Origin: Legionella massiliensis
GTDB taxonomy: Bacteria > Pseudomonadota > Gammaproteobacteria > Legionellales > Legionellaceae
NCBI RefSeq assembly: GCF_000756815.1
Contig: NZ_CCVW01000003.1
Coordinates: forward strand, 558,001 to 622,000
DNA: 64,000 nucleotides
Reading direction: 5' to 3'
The notes under the pieces were generated by a model that had not been told where the DNA came from, did no database searches, and saw only the letters and a program-made list of their open reading frames with translations. Positions 18,196 through 29,940 of the stretch are shown piece by piece (the stretch's first letter is position 1; every line of letters starts with the position of its first letter). The position numbers and the translations under genes were made by a program.

Positions 18196-19403
18196 CAAGT
18201 CCTTTTGCAACCACTGAGCAAGCGATCGAGGCCTTAAAGGCTGGTCAGATGATTATGCTTTTGGATGATGAGGCGCGTGAAAACGAAGGCGATTTGGTTA
18301 TTGCTGCTGAGCATGCTACTGCGGATGCGATTAATTTTATGGCTCGTTTTGGACGTGGTCTGATTTGTTTACCCATGGCTGAGGAACTTATCGATAAGTT
18401 GCAATTGCCAATGATGGTCGCTACCAACCGTTCACCTTATGGCACTGCTTTCACTGTGTCGATAGAGGCTGCCACTGGCGTATCTACCGGTATTTCTGCT
18501 CAGGATCGTGCAAGAACCATTCAAGTAGCAATTTCTGATGAAGCCTCACCCCAGGCTGTCATTTCACCGGGGCATGTATTTCCTTTACGTGCTAAAGCAA
18601 GAGGGGTCTTAGAGCGAGCAGGGCAGACAGAGGGTTCAGTGGATTTTGCGCGCCTAGCTGGTTGTAAGCCTGCGGCTGTTATTTGTGAAATTATCAGTGA
18701 AGATGGCACAATGAGTCGCCGCGATGAATTGGCAAAATTCTCAAAAGAACATGGGCTTCCTATGGTCACAATCAAAGATCTGATTGATTACCGAATTCGA
18801 CATGAAGTCCTGGTCGAAGAAGTAGCAACTACCCGCATTCCCCTCAATGGGCATGGCGACTTCGCTATGACAGTTTTTGCTAATAAGCTCGATTCTGCCG
18901 AACATTTTGCCCTTGTCAAAGCACCGCAAATCAACAATCAGATTCCTTTAGTGCGGATTCACTCTGAATGTATTACTGGCGATGTTTTCGGATCATGCAA
19001 ATGTGATTGCGGTAGCCAATTACAGCAATCTCTGGATTTAATTGCAAAAGAAGGTGGAGTCTGTATTTATCTGCGGCAGGAAGGGCGGGGAATAGGCTTG
19101 GCCAACAAATTAAAGGCTTATGCTCTTCAAGAGCAAGGCTTTGATACCGTCGATGCTAATTTAAAATTAGGATTCCCAGCGGATAACCGTAACTATGCTG
19201 TGGCATTTCAAATTTTACGATATTTGGGACTAGATGCTATTCGCTTACTTACCAATAATCCTAAGAAGATAGAGGCCATTGAGAAATATGGGATAAAAGT
19301 TTCCCAACGTATTCCTCTGACAGTAGAGCCAACGCCTGAGAATCGAGAGTATCTGAAAACCAAGCAACAGAAACTTGGGCATTTGCTCGCTATAAAAGAT
19401 TAA
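18192..19403 (+). CDS. ribBA: Bifunctional DHBP synthase / GTP cyclohydrolase II
   Basis: 403 residues. The N-terminal half is 3,4-dihydroxy-2-butanone 4-phosphate synthase, with the acidic loop DDEARENEGDLVIAAE. The C-terminal half, from about residue 205, is GTP cyclohydrolase II, with HSECITGDVFGSCKCDCG supplying the three zinc cysteines and RQEGRGIGLANK at the active site. Both halves keep their key residues, so both activities are expected. It feeds ribD and ribE. The operon seems to end here, followed by an inverted repeat at 19412. Confidence 0.95.
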   Translation: MTSPFATTEQAIEALKAGQMIMLLDDEARENEGDLVIAAEHATADAINFMARFGRGLICLPMAEELIDKLQLPMMVATNRSPYGTAFTVSIEAATGVSTGISAQDRARTIQVAISDEASPQAVISPGHVFPLRAKARGVLERAGQTEGSVDFARLAGCKPAAVICEIISEDGTMSRRDELAKFSKEHGLPMVTIKDLIDYRIRHEVLVEEVATTRIPLNGHGDFAMTVFANKLDSAEHFALVKAPQINNQIPLVRIHSECITGDVFGSCKCDCGSQLQQSLDLIAKEGGVCIYLRQEGRGIGLANKLKAYALQEQGFDTVDANLKLGFPADNRNYAVAFQILRYLGLDAIRLLTNNPKKIEAIEKYGIKVSQRIPLTVEPTPENREYLKTKQQKLGHLLAIKD

Positions 19404-19411
19404 AAAAGAAA

Positions 19412-19476
19412 CCCTCATCCGCCCTTCGGGCACCTTCGCTCCTCAGGGGAGAAGGTGCCCGAAGGGCGGATGAGGG
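19412..19476. repeat. Family C inverted repeat, possible bidirectional terminator
   Basis: Two perfect 26-base arms (CCCTCATCCGCCCTTCGGGC at the left end) are separated by a 13-base loop, between the convergent ribBA and ankyrin genes. The A-rich run before it and the long stem make termination on both strands likely. Related copies lie at 36457-36519 and 48398-48441. Confidence 0.8.
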
Positions 19477-19513
19477 GTGGCTGATTCGAAGCTCTTTTCT
19501 TTGTTAACAGCCC

Positions 19514-21358
19514 CTAACCCATTCCCAGGCTATCCCGATCTTCATTTGAGATCGAGCTAGAAGAACTAGAAGAACTAGAACAGCTAACCAAGCTCTCCTC
19601 AGCAGGGAGTTTATCCCCACCACGCTTAAAGAAACGATCAAGCCCATAGCGCTTCTGCTGACTGCTCGAAGGTAAAGAGGGTGAGTCAACATTTTCAAAG
19701 GACTCAGGGTCAAGGTACTCTAATTCCTTGAGTAGCTCTGCCAATTCAAACCTTTCTATCTGTTTAATTAATGTCTGGCAGACAAGATGAAAGCTCGCAG
19801 TTTCCGGAGCTTTCGCCAGTTCGTTTAGCCAAGCTTGCAGTACATCTGCTGGATATTCGCTGATGATACGACTCAATGAGGCTAGGTCACCCCGACATAA
19901 ATCATGTTTTTCTTCTTCCTTAAGGACAATCGGCCAACCAGCTCTGGATAGTCGGTCAGATACTATCGCTAAGGCTAAAAGTCTATATGACAATCTGTCT
20001 TCAGTATCATGAAAAAAGGGTTTCAGCACCATGGGGGTTTTATGGTCAGAAGCTATTAAGAAGTTAACTGCCTTAGCCGATCCGTTAAGTGCATCTTCAA
20101 AGAAATAGATGCCATCAGGGGTATATCCTATCGGCATCGAGCACAATCCTGAGAGCCTACCTTTGAGGAAGTCAATTATTGTATCCTCATCAAAACATTC
20201 GGCCTGTGGGTCGGCTCTTTTTAGAATGTTAAGATTCATCTGCGCTCGTTTAGCTAATTCCTCGGTAATTAGCTCAGATTGGCAATCTGGACCTACATGA
20301 ACGCCGCCCTCAAAAAGAGCGTCGATTGAAACGGTATTCTGCTCCCTGATAGCCTCTTCAAGTGCCTCAATGCTACCGGAAGCGTCACGAGCAAGAATTT
20401 TCCTTATGATATTTGCATTAGCGAGTTTAGCGGCGCTCAAAAGAGTCTTTTTCCCATTGATCTCAATATTATTTTTTTCTAGCAGACGATCCACAATTTC
20501 AATGTTTCCCTTTCGCAAAGCAGTATTCAGTAAATTGTCTTTTGTTATTAGTGATTCATCAGGCAAAGTTAAAAAGAAATTCAAAACGTCGATAAATCCA
20601 AAATTTATTGCCACTATGCAGTTAGGGCGATCACATCGGTCTATATACAGACCATGAATCATCAGAGACTTGATAAATTCCAGGTCATTTAGGCCGGTAG
20701 CTAATTGGAAAATATTGGGAAATTTTCCTAGAAGACGATTATTGTTCAGACTTTTGGTTATTAATTCTCTGCTGATAGGTTGCCGGCATATTAAAGCCCA
20801 GTATAGTGGTGTAAGAGGTCTTTGCTCTTCTAAGGCCTGATTTTCTTGATACCATGCTATAGCTTTTGTGAATAGCTCAGAGGCAAGATCTTTAGGAAGA
20901 CGATGATGGACCAAGGCGGCAAGATTTATAAGACGCTTCTGAGATGCTACACGATGAAGGTTATTCAGCACCCTTATAATTTGCATTAAGAGAAGCGCTT
21001 TGTCAGCCTCATCTAAGGCATGAGTACTTAGATCAATATTCTCAAGTGAAAAAAGCTTGGTGAATAGAGCCTTAATTTTTTGCCCTTCTTCTGGGGTATC
21101 TAGCGCTTTCGCAGTGTCACTTAACATTCGAAGATAGTGAGTTTTCCAGCCATCACTTGTTTTTCTCGTAAGAGGGTCATAGGAGCTTGGAAAATGATTG
21201 TGTCCCAGCTTTTCCCAATCTCTTGGTGCTCTGGCAGAACTACTATTGGATGAACTTGATGAGGCTAGGTTAGAAAGGATTCTACTTGCGGATGTTGTTG
21301 CCCTTTGGCGTTTACCCCTAGCTTGCGAGGATTGGAAGGGTTCACGTTTGGATCGCAT
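19514..21358 (-). CDS. Ankyrin-repeat protein, Dot/Icm effector candidate (smaller paralogue)
   Basis: 614 residues. N-terminal basic and serine-rich region (1-45), helical domain (about 60-190) including HHRLPKDLASELFTKAI, about five degenerate ankyrin repeats (about 195-335), and a C-terminal module at about 408-545 containing MPIGY (408-412) and the signature WLNELAKAPETASFH (APET at 517-520). It ends in a run of serines and SNEDRDSLGMG. The same N-terminal domain and module occur in the larger ankyrin protein at 24246-27761, so they are paralogues. No signal peptide or membrane segment is seen. Ankyrin proteins of this kind in Legionella are usually translocated into the host. That this one is translocated is inference, supported by a PmrA-like motif upstream. 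Confidence 0.85.
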   Translation of the reverse strand: MRSKREPFQSSQARGKRQRATTSASRILSNLASSSSSNSSSARAPRDWEKLGHNHFPSSYDPLTRKTSDGWKTHYLRMLSDTAKALDTPEEGQKIKALFTKLFSLENIDLSTHALDEADKALLLMQIIRVLNNLHRVASQKRLINLAALVHHRLPKDLASELFTKAIAWYQENQALEEQRPLTPLYWALICRQPISRELITKSLNNNRLLGKFPNIFQLATGLNDLEFIKSLMIHGLYIDRCDRPNCIVAINFGFIDVLNFFLTLPDESLITKDNLLNTALRKGNIEIVDRLLEKNNIEINGKKTLLSAAKLANANIIRKILARDASGSIEALEEAIREQNTVSIDALFEGGVHVGPDCQSELITEELAKRAQMNLNILKRADPQAECFDEDTIIDFLKGRLSGLCSMPIGYTPDGIYFFEDALNGSAKAVNFLIASDHKTPMVLKPFFHDTEDRLSYRLLALAIVSDRLSRAGWPIVLKEEEKHDLCRGDLASLSRIISEYPADVLQAWLNELAKAPETASFHLVCQTLIKQIERFELAELLKELEYLDPESFENVDSPSLPSSSQQKRYGLDRFFKRGGDKLPAEESLVSCSSSSSSSSSISNEDRDSLGMG

Positions 21359-21412
21359 ACTAATTCTTCTCCGGTATACGAGTAAATAATTAAGGGATTG
21401 TCTTAGTTTCGA

Positions 21413-21429
21413 ATTAAGAGAAGCTTAAG
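21413..21429 (-). promoter_or_regulatory. PmrA-box-like motif before the smaller ankyrin gene
   Basis: On the minus strand CTTAAG-N5-CTTAAT has the 11-base half-site period of the Legionella PmrA box. It lies 54 bases before the start codon, with TAATTA about 20 bases downstream as a possible -10. AT-rich DNA gives such matches by chance, so the support is moderate. Confidence 0.4.
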
Positions 21430-21579
21430 AATGTGCTTTTGTTTTTAATATTAAGAATTAAAAAATACTTTATTGCAGACGAGTATTGATTAAAATCAAA
21501 TTTTTTGTCTGATTTAATTTTTTCCAACTTGGTATTTCTTGTGCTAGTCTTGGATCATTTTTGCCGCACAAGAATTCTC

Positions 21580-21608
21580 TTGTTATTTCATTTTTAGTTT
21601 TGTTAAAA
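21580..21608 (+). promoter_or_regulatory. Predicted sigma-70 promoter of pyrG-kdsA
   Basis: TTGTTA, a 17-base spacer and TTAAAA lie about 70 bases before the pyrG ATG. The rest of the 323-base gap between the ankyrin gene and pyrG is AT-rich and holds no gene I can support. Confidence 0.45.
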
Positions 21609-21648
21609 TTGAGCCCCGTTTACATGCGCCTAATTTTTTGTCGCTTGA

Positions 21649-24134
<2,486 letters not shown>

Positions 24135-24245
24135 CCTTTTTTTTGGGTGAGGGGGCTTTAAAGGTGTCGCGAAGCGGCTACAAAACCAATAATGTTGCTT
24201 GCGCAAGCTGATTTACCCTTCTCTCCTCCCCCACGCTACGCGCGG

Positions 24246-27200
24246 TTAGTCCAATGATGCTAAGAAGCTAAGGGGATAGTCATTACTGACAGGTACACTA
24301 GAGCTATCAGCACTGTCTTCTGACTGGAAGAAATAACTAATAGGTCTCTGGCCCAGCGTTTCCGCAGCAGGCTCAGAATGACTCAATCCTACATTTCGAT
24401 TTTCGAAGGCATCAAGACGCTCTCTAGCATGCCTTACCTGAAAAATAGTGATCAACTCACGGCATACCTCATGAAGATAGATTGTTTCGGGTGCAGTCGC
24501 TAGTTTCTCTAGCCAACTCATGCCTAACCTATAAGGCATTTTATCGTAGAGAGAACCCAATGCTGATAATTTGCCTTCACAGAATGCAGATTCTTCTGCT
24601 TTCTCTAATTGAAGGCAATGCTCAGGATTTCCTGCCATAAATTGTCTAGTTACTAATTTAAGAGCTAGACGCTTATGCTCCAATACATTTCCATTATTCT
24701 TAAACCAGCTAGCTCGGTCTTCACGCGGGCAGGCATTTAAGTAGTTGAGTGCTTCCTCAGAACCAGCAATGGCTTCTAAAATGAAGCATCGCCTATCAGA
24801 GATGCAGCCAAAGGATCCCGCTGCTTCCTCATTGCTCGAGCTAGAGGAACTCGAAGATGAATAACTAAATAACTCTCCGCTCTCAACTCGATCGTCTTCT
24901 CGAGCTGTTCTCTGAAATTTAAGGTCAGGACCACCAGAAGATGAGGGTTGCTCCGGCGATACACGTTTTGAGCGTATTAGTTGTTGTTCAGGTTGGATAA
25001 ATTGTGGGATTCTTGATTTCCCTTCTGCCTGCTGCTGTCTAGATTGGGTTGCTATGCGCTTTTCTCTTAAAACTCGCAAACGTGCAAGCAGAGCATTTCT
25101 GTCAAAGGCCTCAAGGCAGTTTTGACAGGGCTTGTGAAACGCTGCGGTTTCAGGCGCTTCAATTAAAGCATTCAGCCACTTTCTAAGTTGTTCATGGGGA
25201 TATCTCTTCGACAGAGTTTGTAAAGAGTCAATTTGACCAGAATGCAAGGCGCTAGCTTCCTCATCAGTCAGCTCAATTGTCTGGCTGATGAGCCCCTTTT
25301 TTAATGTCCTATAAGTTACTAGCTTTATGGCTAAATGCTCATAGCCACAATTCTTAGGGGCGTTTGCAAACCACCTTGCTAGGGCTAGAGGTTTTTCCTT
25401 GGATTTTTCTAAAAGCTCAAGATACCTATGATCACCGGCCATTGCTTGCGGAATAAACCACTCACCAAGGTAAGTGTAACCAATAGGCATAGGCAGAAGT
25501 ACATCGAGCTTGACAAGAGGATAAACAGGGATTTGCTCATCAGCCATTATCAGCTGTTCTCGACAAACTCTCAGCGCACGTCCCAAAAGAGTTCCTACCT
25601 TGTCTTCTGTATCTGCAGGTAGTTTATAAAATTCGGTATTCGCTTCAATACGCCTGGTTATTTCCTCAAGTAGAGATAATACGAGATTAGCCGGGCTTAG
25701 ATAGATTCCGGCTTCAATAATTAGGTCTATAGCTGGATAATTCTTTACTCTAACAGCATAGCTTATTAGATTAGGCTCTCCATCAATATAATCCAGTATT
25801 AACTTAAGGACTTCTAACCCGTTGTGTTCAACCGCTAGTTCACATGCAGTTTGATAGCGATGGCTAAATTTTGAGAAAAGTTGTTTATTTTTTTCCAGTA
25901 GCAGTTTTGCTACCTTGGTTTTATCGTGGATTGCAGCAATATGGGCTGGAGTATTGCCGTAATTGTCACCACAGCTTGCTAGCCCAGGGGCTTTTTCCAA
26001 CAAAAGTTCAGCTACCTGAACACTATCTTGCATAGCGGCTGTGTGGAGTGCTGTTATCTGATCGTGGGTTTTAGCTTCTGCTAGTTCGGGCTTAATTTCT
26101 AATATAACTCTAGCAGTTTCGACACTATCATATTGAGCAGCGACATCAAGAGGCAATCTGTCGTATCTATTCGGCACTTGGGCGAGGCTGGGATCTGCTT
26201 CCATTAGAATCCTTGCTATTTCATGCTTATTAAATCTGGCAGCAAAATGAAGCGCTGTTAAACCATCAGGATTCTGTAGCCTAATAAGTTCTGGCGCATT
26301 TTTCACTAAGAGCTTAACACTCTCGATACTGCCGTTTGATACAGCAATATGTAGCGGACTTAGACCATTTCGATCCCTAACCTGGGTCCATTGGGGCGCT
26401 TTTTCCAGTAAAAATTCTAGTATTTTGACGTTATCAACTTGGGCAGCAAGATGAGTTGGGGTACGACCTGTGTTGTTTTGCAAAATAGTATCGCTGCCAA
26501 TACCCTCTAATAGGACAGCAACTGTTTCAGAACAACCATTAATGACCGCCATATGAAGTGGAAATAAACCACTATCATCTTGAGCCTTAGCCAAGTTCTC
26601 ATCAATTCCCTTAATGAGCTTTACGCTTTCGTGACAGCCTTTTAAGGCGGCGACATGCAGAGGGTTTTGACCCGTATTATCTGTGGTTTTGAGAAGAGCT
26701 GGAGCTTTTTCTAGTAAGAATTTAGCTATTTGTTCATGACCACATTGAAGGGCAAGATGCAGGGCAGTGTTACCATTATTATCTGTGGAATCAGTAGGCA
26801 AGCCTCTCGCTAAGAATGCTTCGACAAGTTTAATAGAGCCCGCAACTGTGGCCTCTAATAGAGTAAAACCATTGTTTGGGAGGTCCTCAGTTTTATCAAC
26901 CAAGAGTTCAGCGATTTTAATCTGACCATTCGCTAAGGCTACTTTTAGTGGTTTCTCCCCGCGATTATTTTTCGAATTAATTAGTTTGGGATTGTGTTCC
27001 AACAAGTATTCGACCGTTGCAAGCTCATTAGTGGTAGCTGCACAATGGAGTAAGTTGAAGCCATCCTCTTCTACGACCACCTCTAAATTAGCACTAGCTT
27101 GGTGTAACCTTTTTAATACTTCCGTGAAACCTACTATACAAGCAAGCATAGAAGAGGTTTTTCCATAGGAGGGAAGGTCTACCTCTGCATTAAACGCTAG

Positions 27201-27761
27201 TAAGGTAGAGACAAGTTCAGGCTTATTAAGATCGGATGCCAAGTATAAGGGAGCAATGAGAGATGCATCATTAATGTCAATTGCTAAACTTTCAGAGAGG
27301 GGTTGATCGCAGATAATTGCCCAATGTATAGGTTTAAAAGGGGTTTTCTGGGTTATCGCATACTCATAGAGAGCTGATGCGAGGTCTACAGGTAAACAAT
27401 GATGTAATCGATTTGTAAATATCATCATGAACTGTAAGTTAGTGCTATTCCTTTTGATTAAATCGACAATCAACTCGACTAGTTTTACTTGTTGAGTCTT
27501 ATCCAAAATTTGTGGAACATCGGTTATAAGTCCTTTTAATTGAATTGTGCTCTCATCCAGAGAGTCAGTATTTTCTAATAAGTGATCTATAGAATTCGCA
27601 TAAATTTTTTGACAATAAGTATTGGTTCTCAGGCTGTTATTGGTAACGCGGAAAATATGAGGAGAATGGCTTTGCAAAAGAGCGACCCAGTCAACGGGCA
27701 GAGCGTCATCACTCAGAGTTGAAGATGAGGAAGAAGATGATGATGTATGCGTATTTGGCAT
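24246..27761 (-). CDS. Large ankyrin-repeat protein, Dot/Icm effector candidate (larger paralogue)
   Basis: 1171 residues. Serine-rich start (residues 6-14), helical domain ending in HHCLPVDLASALYEYAI, then about 13-15 ankyrin repeats between about residues 140 and 700 (for example GNTALHLALQCGHEQIAKFLLEK). After that come two copies of an unrecognised module: the first at about 757-895 (PMPIGYTYLGEWF, APET at 869-872) and the second at about 983-1120 (RCFILEAIAG, APET at 1090-1093). The two are separated by a Gln/Arg-rich stretch and a nine-serine run. The protein ends in hydrophobic small residues (PLSFLASLD), as is common for Dot/Icm signals. Ankyrin repeats bind host proteins. The enzymatic role of the module, if any, is unknown. 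Confidence 0.87.
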   Translation of the reverse strand: MPNTHTSSSSSSSSTLSDDALPVDWVALLQSHSPHIFRVTNNSLRTNTYCQKIYANSIDHLLENTDSLDESTIQLKGLITDVPQILDKTQQVKLVELIVDLIKRNSTNLQFMMIFTNRLHHCLPVDLASALYEYAITQKTPFKPIHWAIICDQPLSESLAIDINDASLIAPLYLASDLNKPELVSTLLAFNAEVDLPSYGKTSSMLACIVGFTEVLKRLHQASANLEVVVEEDGFNLLHCAATTNELATVEYLLEHNPKLINSKNNRGEKPLKVALANGQIKIAELLVDKTEDLPNNGFTLLEATVAGSIKLVEAFLARGLPTDSTDNNGNTALHLALQCGHEQIAKFLLEKAPALLKTTDNTGQNPLHVAALKGCHESVKLIKGIDENLAKAQDDSGLFPLHMAVINGCSETVAVLLEGIGSDTILQNNTGRTPTHLAAQVDNVKILEFLLEKAPQWTQVRDRNGLSPLHIAVSNGSIESVKLLVKNAPELIRLQNPDGLTALHFAARFNKHEIARILMEADPSLAQVPNRYDRLPLDVAAQYDSVETARVILEIKPELAEAKTHDQITALHTAAMQDSVQVAELLLEKAPGLASCGDNYGNTPAHIAAIHDKTKVAKLLLEKNKQLFSKFSHRYQTACELAVEHNGLEVLKLILDYIDGEPNLISYAVRVKNYPAIDLIIEAGIYLSPANLVLSLLEEITRRIEANTEFYKLPADTEDKVGTLLGRALRVCREQLIMADEQIPVYPLVKLDVLLPMPIGYTYLGEWFIPQAMAGDHRYLELLEKSKEKPLALARWFANAPKNCGYEHLAIKLVTYRTLKKGLISQTIELTDEEASALHSGQIDSLQTLSKRYPHEQLRKWLNALIEAPETAAFHKPCQNCLEAFDRNALLARLRVLREKRIATQSRQQQAEGKSRIPQFIQPEQQLIRSKRVSPEQPSSSGGPDLKFQRTAREDDRVESGELFSYSSSSSSSSSNEEAAGSFGCISDRRCFILEAIAGSEEALNYLNACPREDRASWFKNNGNVLEHKRLALKLVTRQFMAGNPEHCLQLEKAEESAFCEGKLSALGSLYDKMPYRLGMSWLEKLATAPETIYLHEVCRELITIFQVRHARERLDAFENRNVGLSHSEPAAETLGQRPISYFFQSEDSADSSSVPVSNDYPLSFLASLD

Positions 27762-27805
27762 CTAATTTGGTCCAGATAAACTTTAATAGATTATCCGGTG
27801 CAAAA

Positions 27806-27822
27806 ATTAAGACTAAATTAGA
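27806..27822 (-). promoter_or_regulatory. PmrA-box-like motif before the large ankyrin gene
   Basis: On the minus strand TCTAAT-N5-CTTAAT, 10 of 12 core bases of the direct repeat with the 11-base period. It lies 44 bases before the start codon, with TATTAA 17 bases further down as a possible -10. The position is nearly the same as in the smaller paralogue. Confidence 0.4.
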
Positions 27823-28146
27823 ATGTGTCTTCTTTTATTAATAGTTATCATTAATTTACAGTTTCAACCAGGCTAGGAAGTATATAGTGAGAGGTAAGCG
27901 CTGCTGCAAAAATGTCTTGAAATTTTGTAAGTCGAAATGATTATTTTTTTTAAGCCGCAGGTAGGCGACCAAGGTTGGGCTATCGAGTTCCTGTAAAGAA
28001 AGAACTGCCTGGCTATTTGTAACCGGTTAGTTCGTTAATCCACGTAACAAGGTCTCCTCAGCAATTACCTAAGCTATTAAGTTAAGTTTAACGTAAAATC
28101 GGAGACTCTGAGAGCTGAAGAATTGGTTGATTTGCTTTTAATATGC

Positions 28147-28163
28147 CTTAATTTCATCTTATT
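28147..28163 (+). promoter_or_regulatory. PmrA-box-like motif before the Fic gene
   Basis: CTTAAT-N5-CTTATT, 11 of 12 core bases with the correct 11-base period. It lies 163 bases before the Fic start codon, so the transcript would have a long leader. The surroundings are very AT-rich, which weakens the call. Confidence 0.35.
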
Positions 28164-28267
28164 TGGATGTTTTTTATTTAATATTTAATATTTATTTAAG
28201 CTTTTTTTACTATAATCCAGTTTTTTCTGCCCGGGCAAAATAAGCAATTCTACAAACTACTCGAATT

Positions 28268-28286
28268 CCCGCGGCTTGACCGCGGG
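28268..28286 (+). other. GC-rich hairpin in the Fic gene leader
   Basis: CCCGCGG-CTTGA-CCGCGGG: perfect 7-base arms in otherwise AT-rich DNA, 40 bases before the ATG at 28327. It could control translation or be a weak terminator (no T run directly after it, though TTTTTTT occurs about 20 bases on). Confidence 0.4.
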
Positions 28287-28326
28287 ATCTGGTGGTGCAA
28301 AGCCCAGTTTTTTTAAGGTAATTAGC

Positions 28327-29688
28327 ATGCGCAATGAGGTTCTACTGCAATATGTTCAAGAAAATTTCGATTCTCGCTTAAAAGCACCTTATGTTTCTAA
28401 AGATTACACTGAGAATGACAAAAAAAATCTATGCGCAGGCTTCCTTATTGCTTTAGAGAGTGCAAAGGCCAAGCTCAGCGCAGCAGGGATTATTAGTGTT
28501 TTCAATGCGATGAAGCCAGAAATACGCGCTAACATGAAATCCCCTACCCGTAGAGGATCAGTTGCCTTTCTTGTGGATGATAAAGAGTTTATCAGTGAGC
28601 AAGGTTTGCTTGAGCTTTTTGTTTGGTCTGAGCAGGCTAATTTAGGTTATGGTCCTCGATTCGAGTTGATTGATCGTTATAACAGTTTGCAGCACTTTAA
28701 AAATATTAAGGAAATGCGAGATGGTTTAGGTTGTAAGTCGAATCAAGAGCTCGCTGACAAACTGAACAATAATTTAAAAAACGGCACTTACCGGCTAAGG
28801 TATATTCCCCCTTTTGATAATCTCAATCCTAATTGCGACTTAGTTAATCTCAGTGGTGAACAGCTTGTAGAAAATATGCGGATGCAACAAATTCTTGCTA
28901 AGTATGAAGTTTTTGATGCCGTTGGACCACTTTTTGAGAAGCAGATAAAGGAATTTAATAAGATAAGGAAACCTTCTCTACATCAGATTGCAAGTTTTAT
29001 TAAGTCAATGATTTTATTACATCCCTTTCCTGATGGTAATGGCCGAACCTTTACCTTAGGTATTCTTAATCAGTTACTCCTAAAAAATAAATTGGGCATC
29101 TGCTTGAATCTGGATCCGCGTATTAGCTTATTGTCTGTTGCAGAAGTTGCTCGTGCAATTGAAGCGAATTTAATCAAGCTTGAGCAATTTGAGTCTGATT
29201 TGCCTGCACCTCAGGCCCAAACAACGACAGCAAGCGATTCTAGTAAAGAGGGGCAACTTTCTGATTTACTAGTATTTTCCCAAAATTATATTATTCATTT
29301 GAAAGAAGAGATCCTTGTAAGAACTGATCTTTATCCCAGTGATTCGCCAGAGCAGCTTTTGACTGCTGATCCTGAGGGTTTTAATAATGATGCTGTGTTC
29401 AAACTGACTTTACAGAAATATCAAATTGTAAAAGGGCTTTGTGACACTCTGGAAGGAGAGGGCTCTATTGCAGATAAGTTATCTCAGTTTAAACAAGACT
29501 TTGTGCTGAATAGAGCGCTTATTGCAAGCAGAAGGGATAGTGCCGCAATCACTTTTTTAAAAGGGGTTTTAACAGTTATTACCTTTTCTGGCGCCTATTT
29601 TTGGGGCATCTGGAGTACTAAGGGTGAACTCTATAATAAAGAGATCGACACAATTGCTGAACTCTCGCCAGCAATACTGGCTCAATAA
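28327..29688 (+). CDS. Fic-domain protein, candidate AMP-transferase effector
   Basis: 453 residues from the ATG at 28327, which has AAGG about nine bases upstream. An in-frame TTG at 28276 lies inside the hairpin and is unlikely. The Fic signature HPFPDGNGR is complete at residues 232-240, so the catalytic His, the acidic Mg ligand and the nucleotide-binding loop are present. Fic proteins mostly transfer AMP to a Ser, Thr or Tyr of a target. Residues about 410-435 form one hydrophobic helix (GVLTVITFSGAYFWGIW) near the C-terminus, suggesting a membrane anchor. No (S/T)xxxE(G/N) inhibitory motif occurs before or close to the Fic core. The gene is divergent from the large ankyrin gene. An effector role is inference. 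Confidence 0.88.
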   Translation: MRNEVLLQYVQENFDSRLKAPYVSKDYTENDKKNLCAGFLIALESAKAKLSAAGIISVFNAMKPEIRANMKSPTRRGSVAFLVDDKEFISEQGLLELFVWSEQANLGYGPRFELIDRYNSLQHFKNIKEMRDGLGCKSNQELADKLNNNLKNGTYRLRYIPPFDNLNPNCDLVNLSGEQLVENMRMQQILAKYEVFDAVGPLFEKQIKEFNKIRKPSLHQIASFIKSMILLHPFPDGNGRTFTLGILNQLLLKNKLGICLNLDPRISLLSVAEVARAIEANLIKLEQFESDLPAPQAQTTTASDSSKEGQLSDLLVFSQNYIIHLKEEILVRTDLYPSDSPEQLLTADPEGFNNDAVFKLTLQKYQIVKGLCDTLEGEGSIADKLSQFKQDFVLNRALIASRRDSAAITFLKGVLTVITFSGAYFWGIWSTKGELYNKEIDTIAELSPAILAQ

Positions 29689-29790
29689 CTTAGGGCGCTT
29701 CGCTCTGCTCACAAGGCCTATTAAGGCCTTACTGTGTTAATAGAATGTGGCCTGGATGCAGCGATTCGACTTCCCGGATTTTGCTTCGCT

Positions 29791-29933
29791 GCATCCAGGC
29801 TACGGACTTTTAGACATTTGTAATGTCACATCTCTCCTTGTCTCGACATTCCGTCATCCAGAGCGCAGCGAAGGATCTCCGGAGTTAGCACTGTGCTTCA
29901 TTCGGGAGATCCTTCGCTGCGCTCTGGATGACG
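29791..29933. repeat. Composite repeat (family D leader plus family B palindrome), second copy
   Basis: GCATCCAGGCTACGGACTTT and onward, then the palindrome 29852-29933 (CGTCATCCAGAGCGCAGCG to CTGGATGACG). Same length, order and strand as 12410-12552. It fills the gap between the convergent Fic and nrdB genes and ends eight bases before the nrdB stop. Confidence 0.85.
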
Positions 29934-29940
29934 GGATGCT

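Larger units (their letters stand above)
27762..28326. other. Divergent AT-rich intergenic region between ankyrin and Fic genes
   Basis: 565 bases with no gene I can support. It contains the two PmrA-like motifs listed separately, a strong TATAAT at 28211-28216 without a good -35, and the GC-rich hairpin at 28268-28286 just before the Fic gene. It probably holds both divergent promoters and a long leader for the Fic gene. Confidence 0.6.

Noticed and set aside
28170-28200. Second PmrA box in TTTAATATTTAATATTT
   Set aside because: The half-sites are 7 bases apart, not 11, and the run is simple AT-rich sequence.
28276-28326. Upstream TTG start for the Fic gene
   Set aside because: It lies inside the GC-rich hairpin and has no ribosome binding site; ATG at 28327 is preceded by AAGG.
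29444-29461. Fic inhibitory motif TLEGEG in the Fic protein
   Set aside because: It matches (S/T)xxxE(G/N) but lies over 130 residues after the Fic motif, whereas known inhibitory helices are at the N-terminus or directly beside the core.
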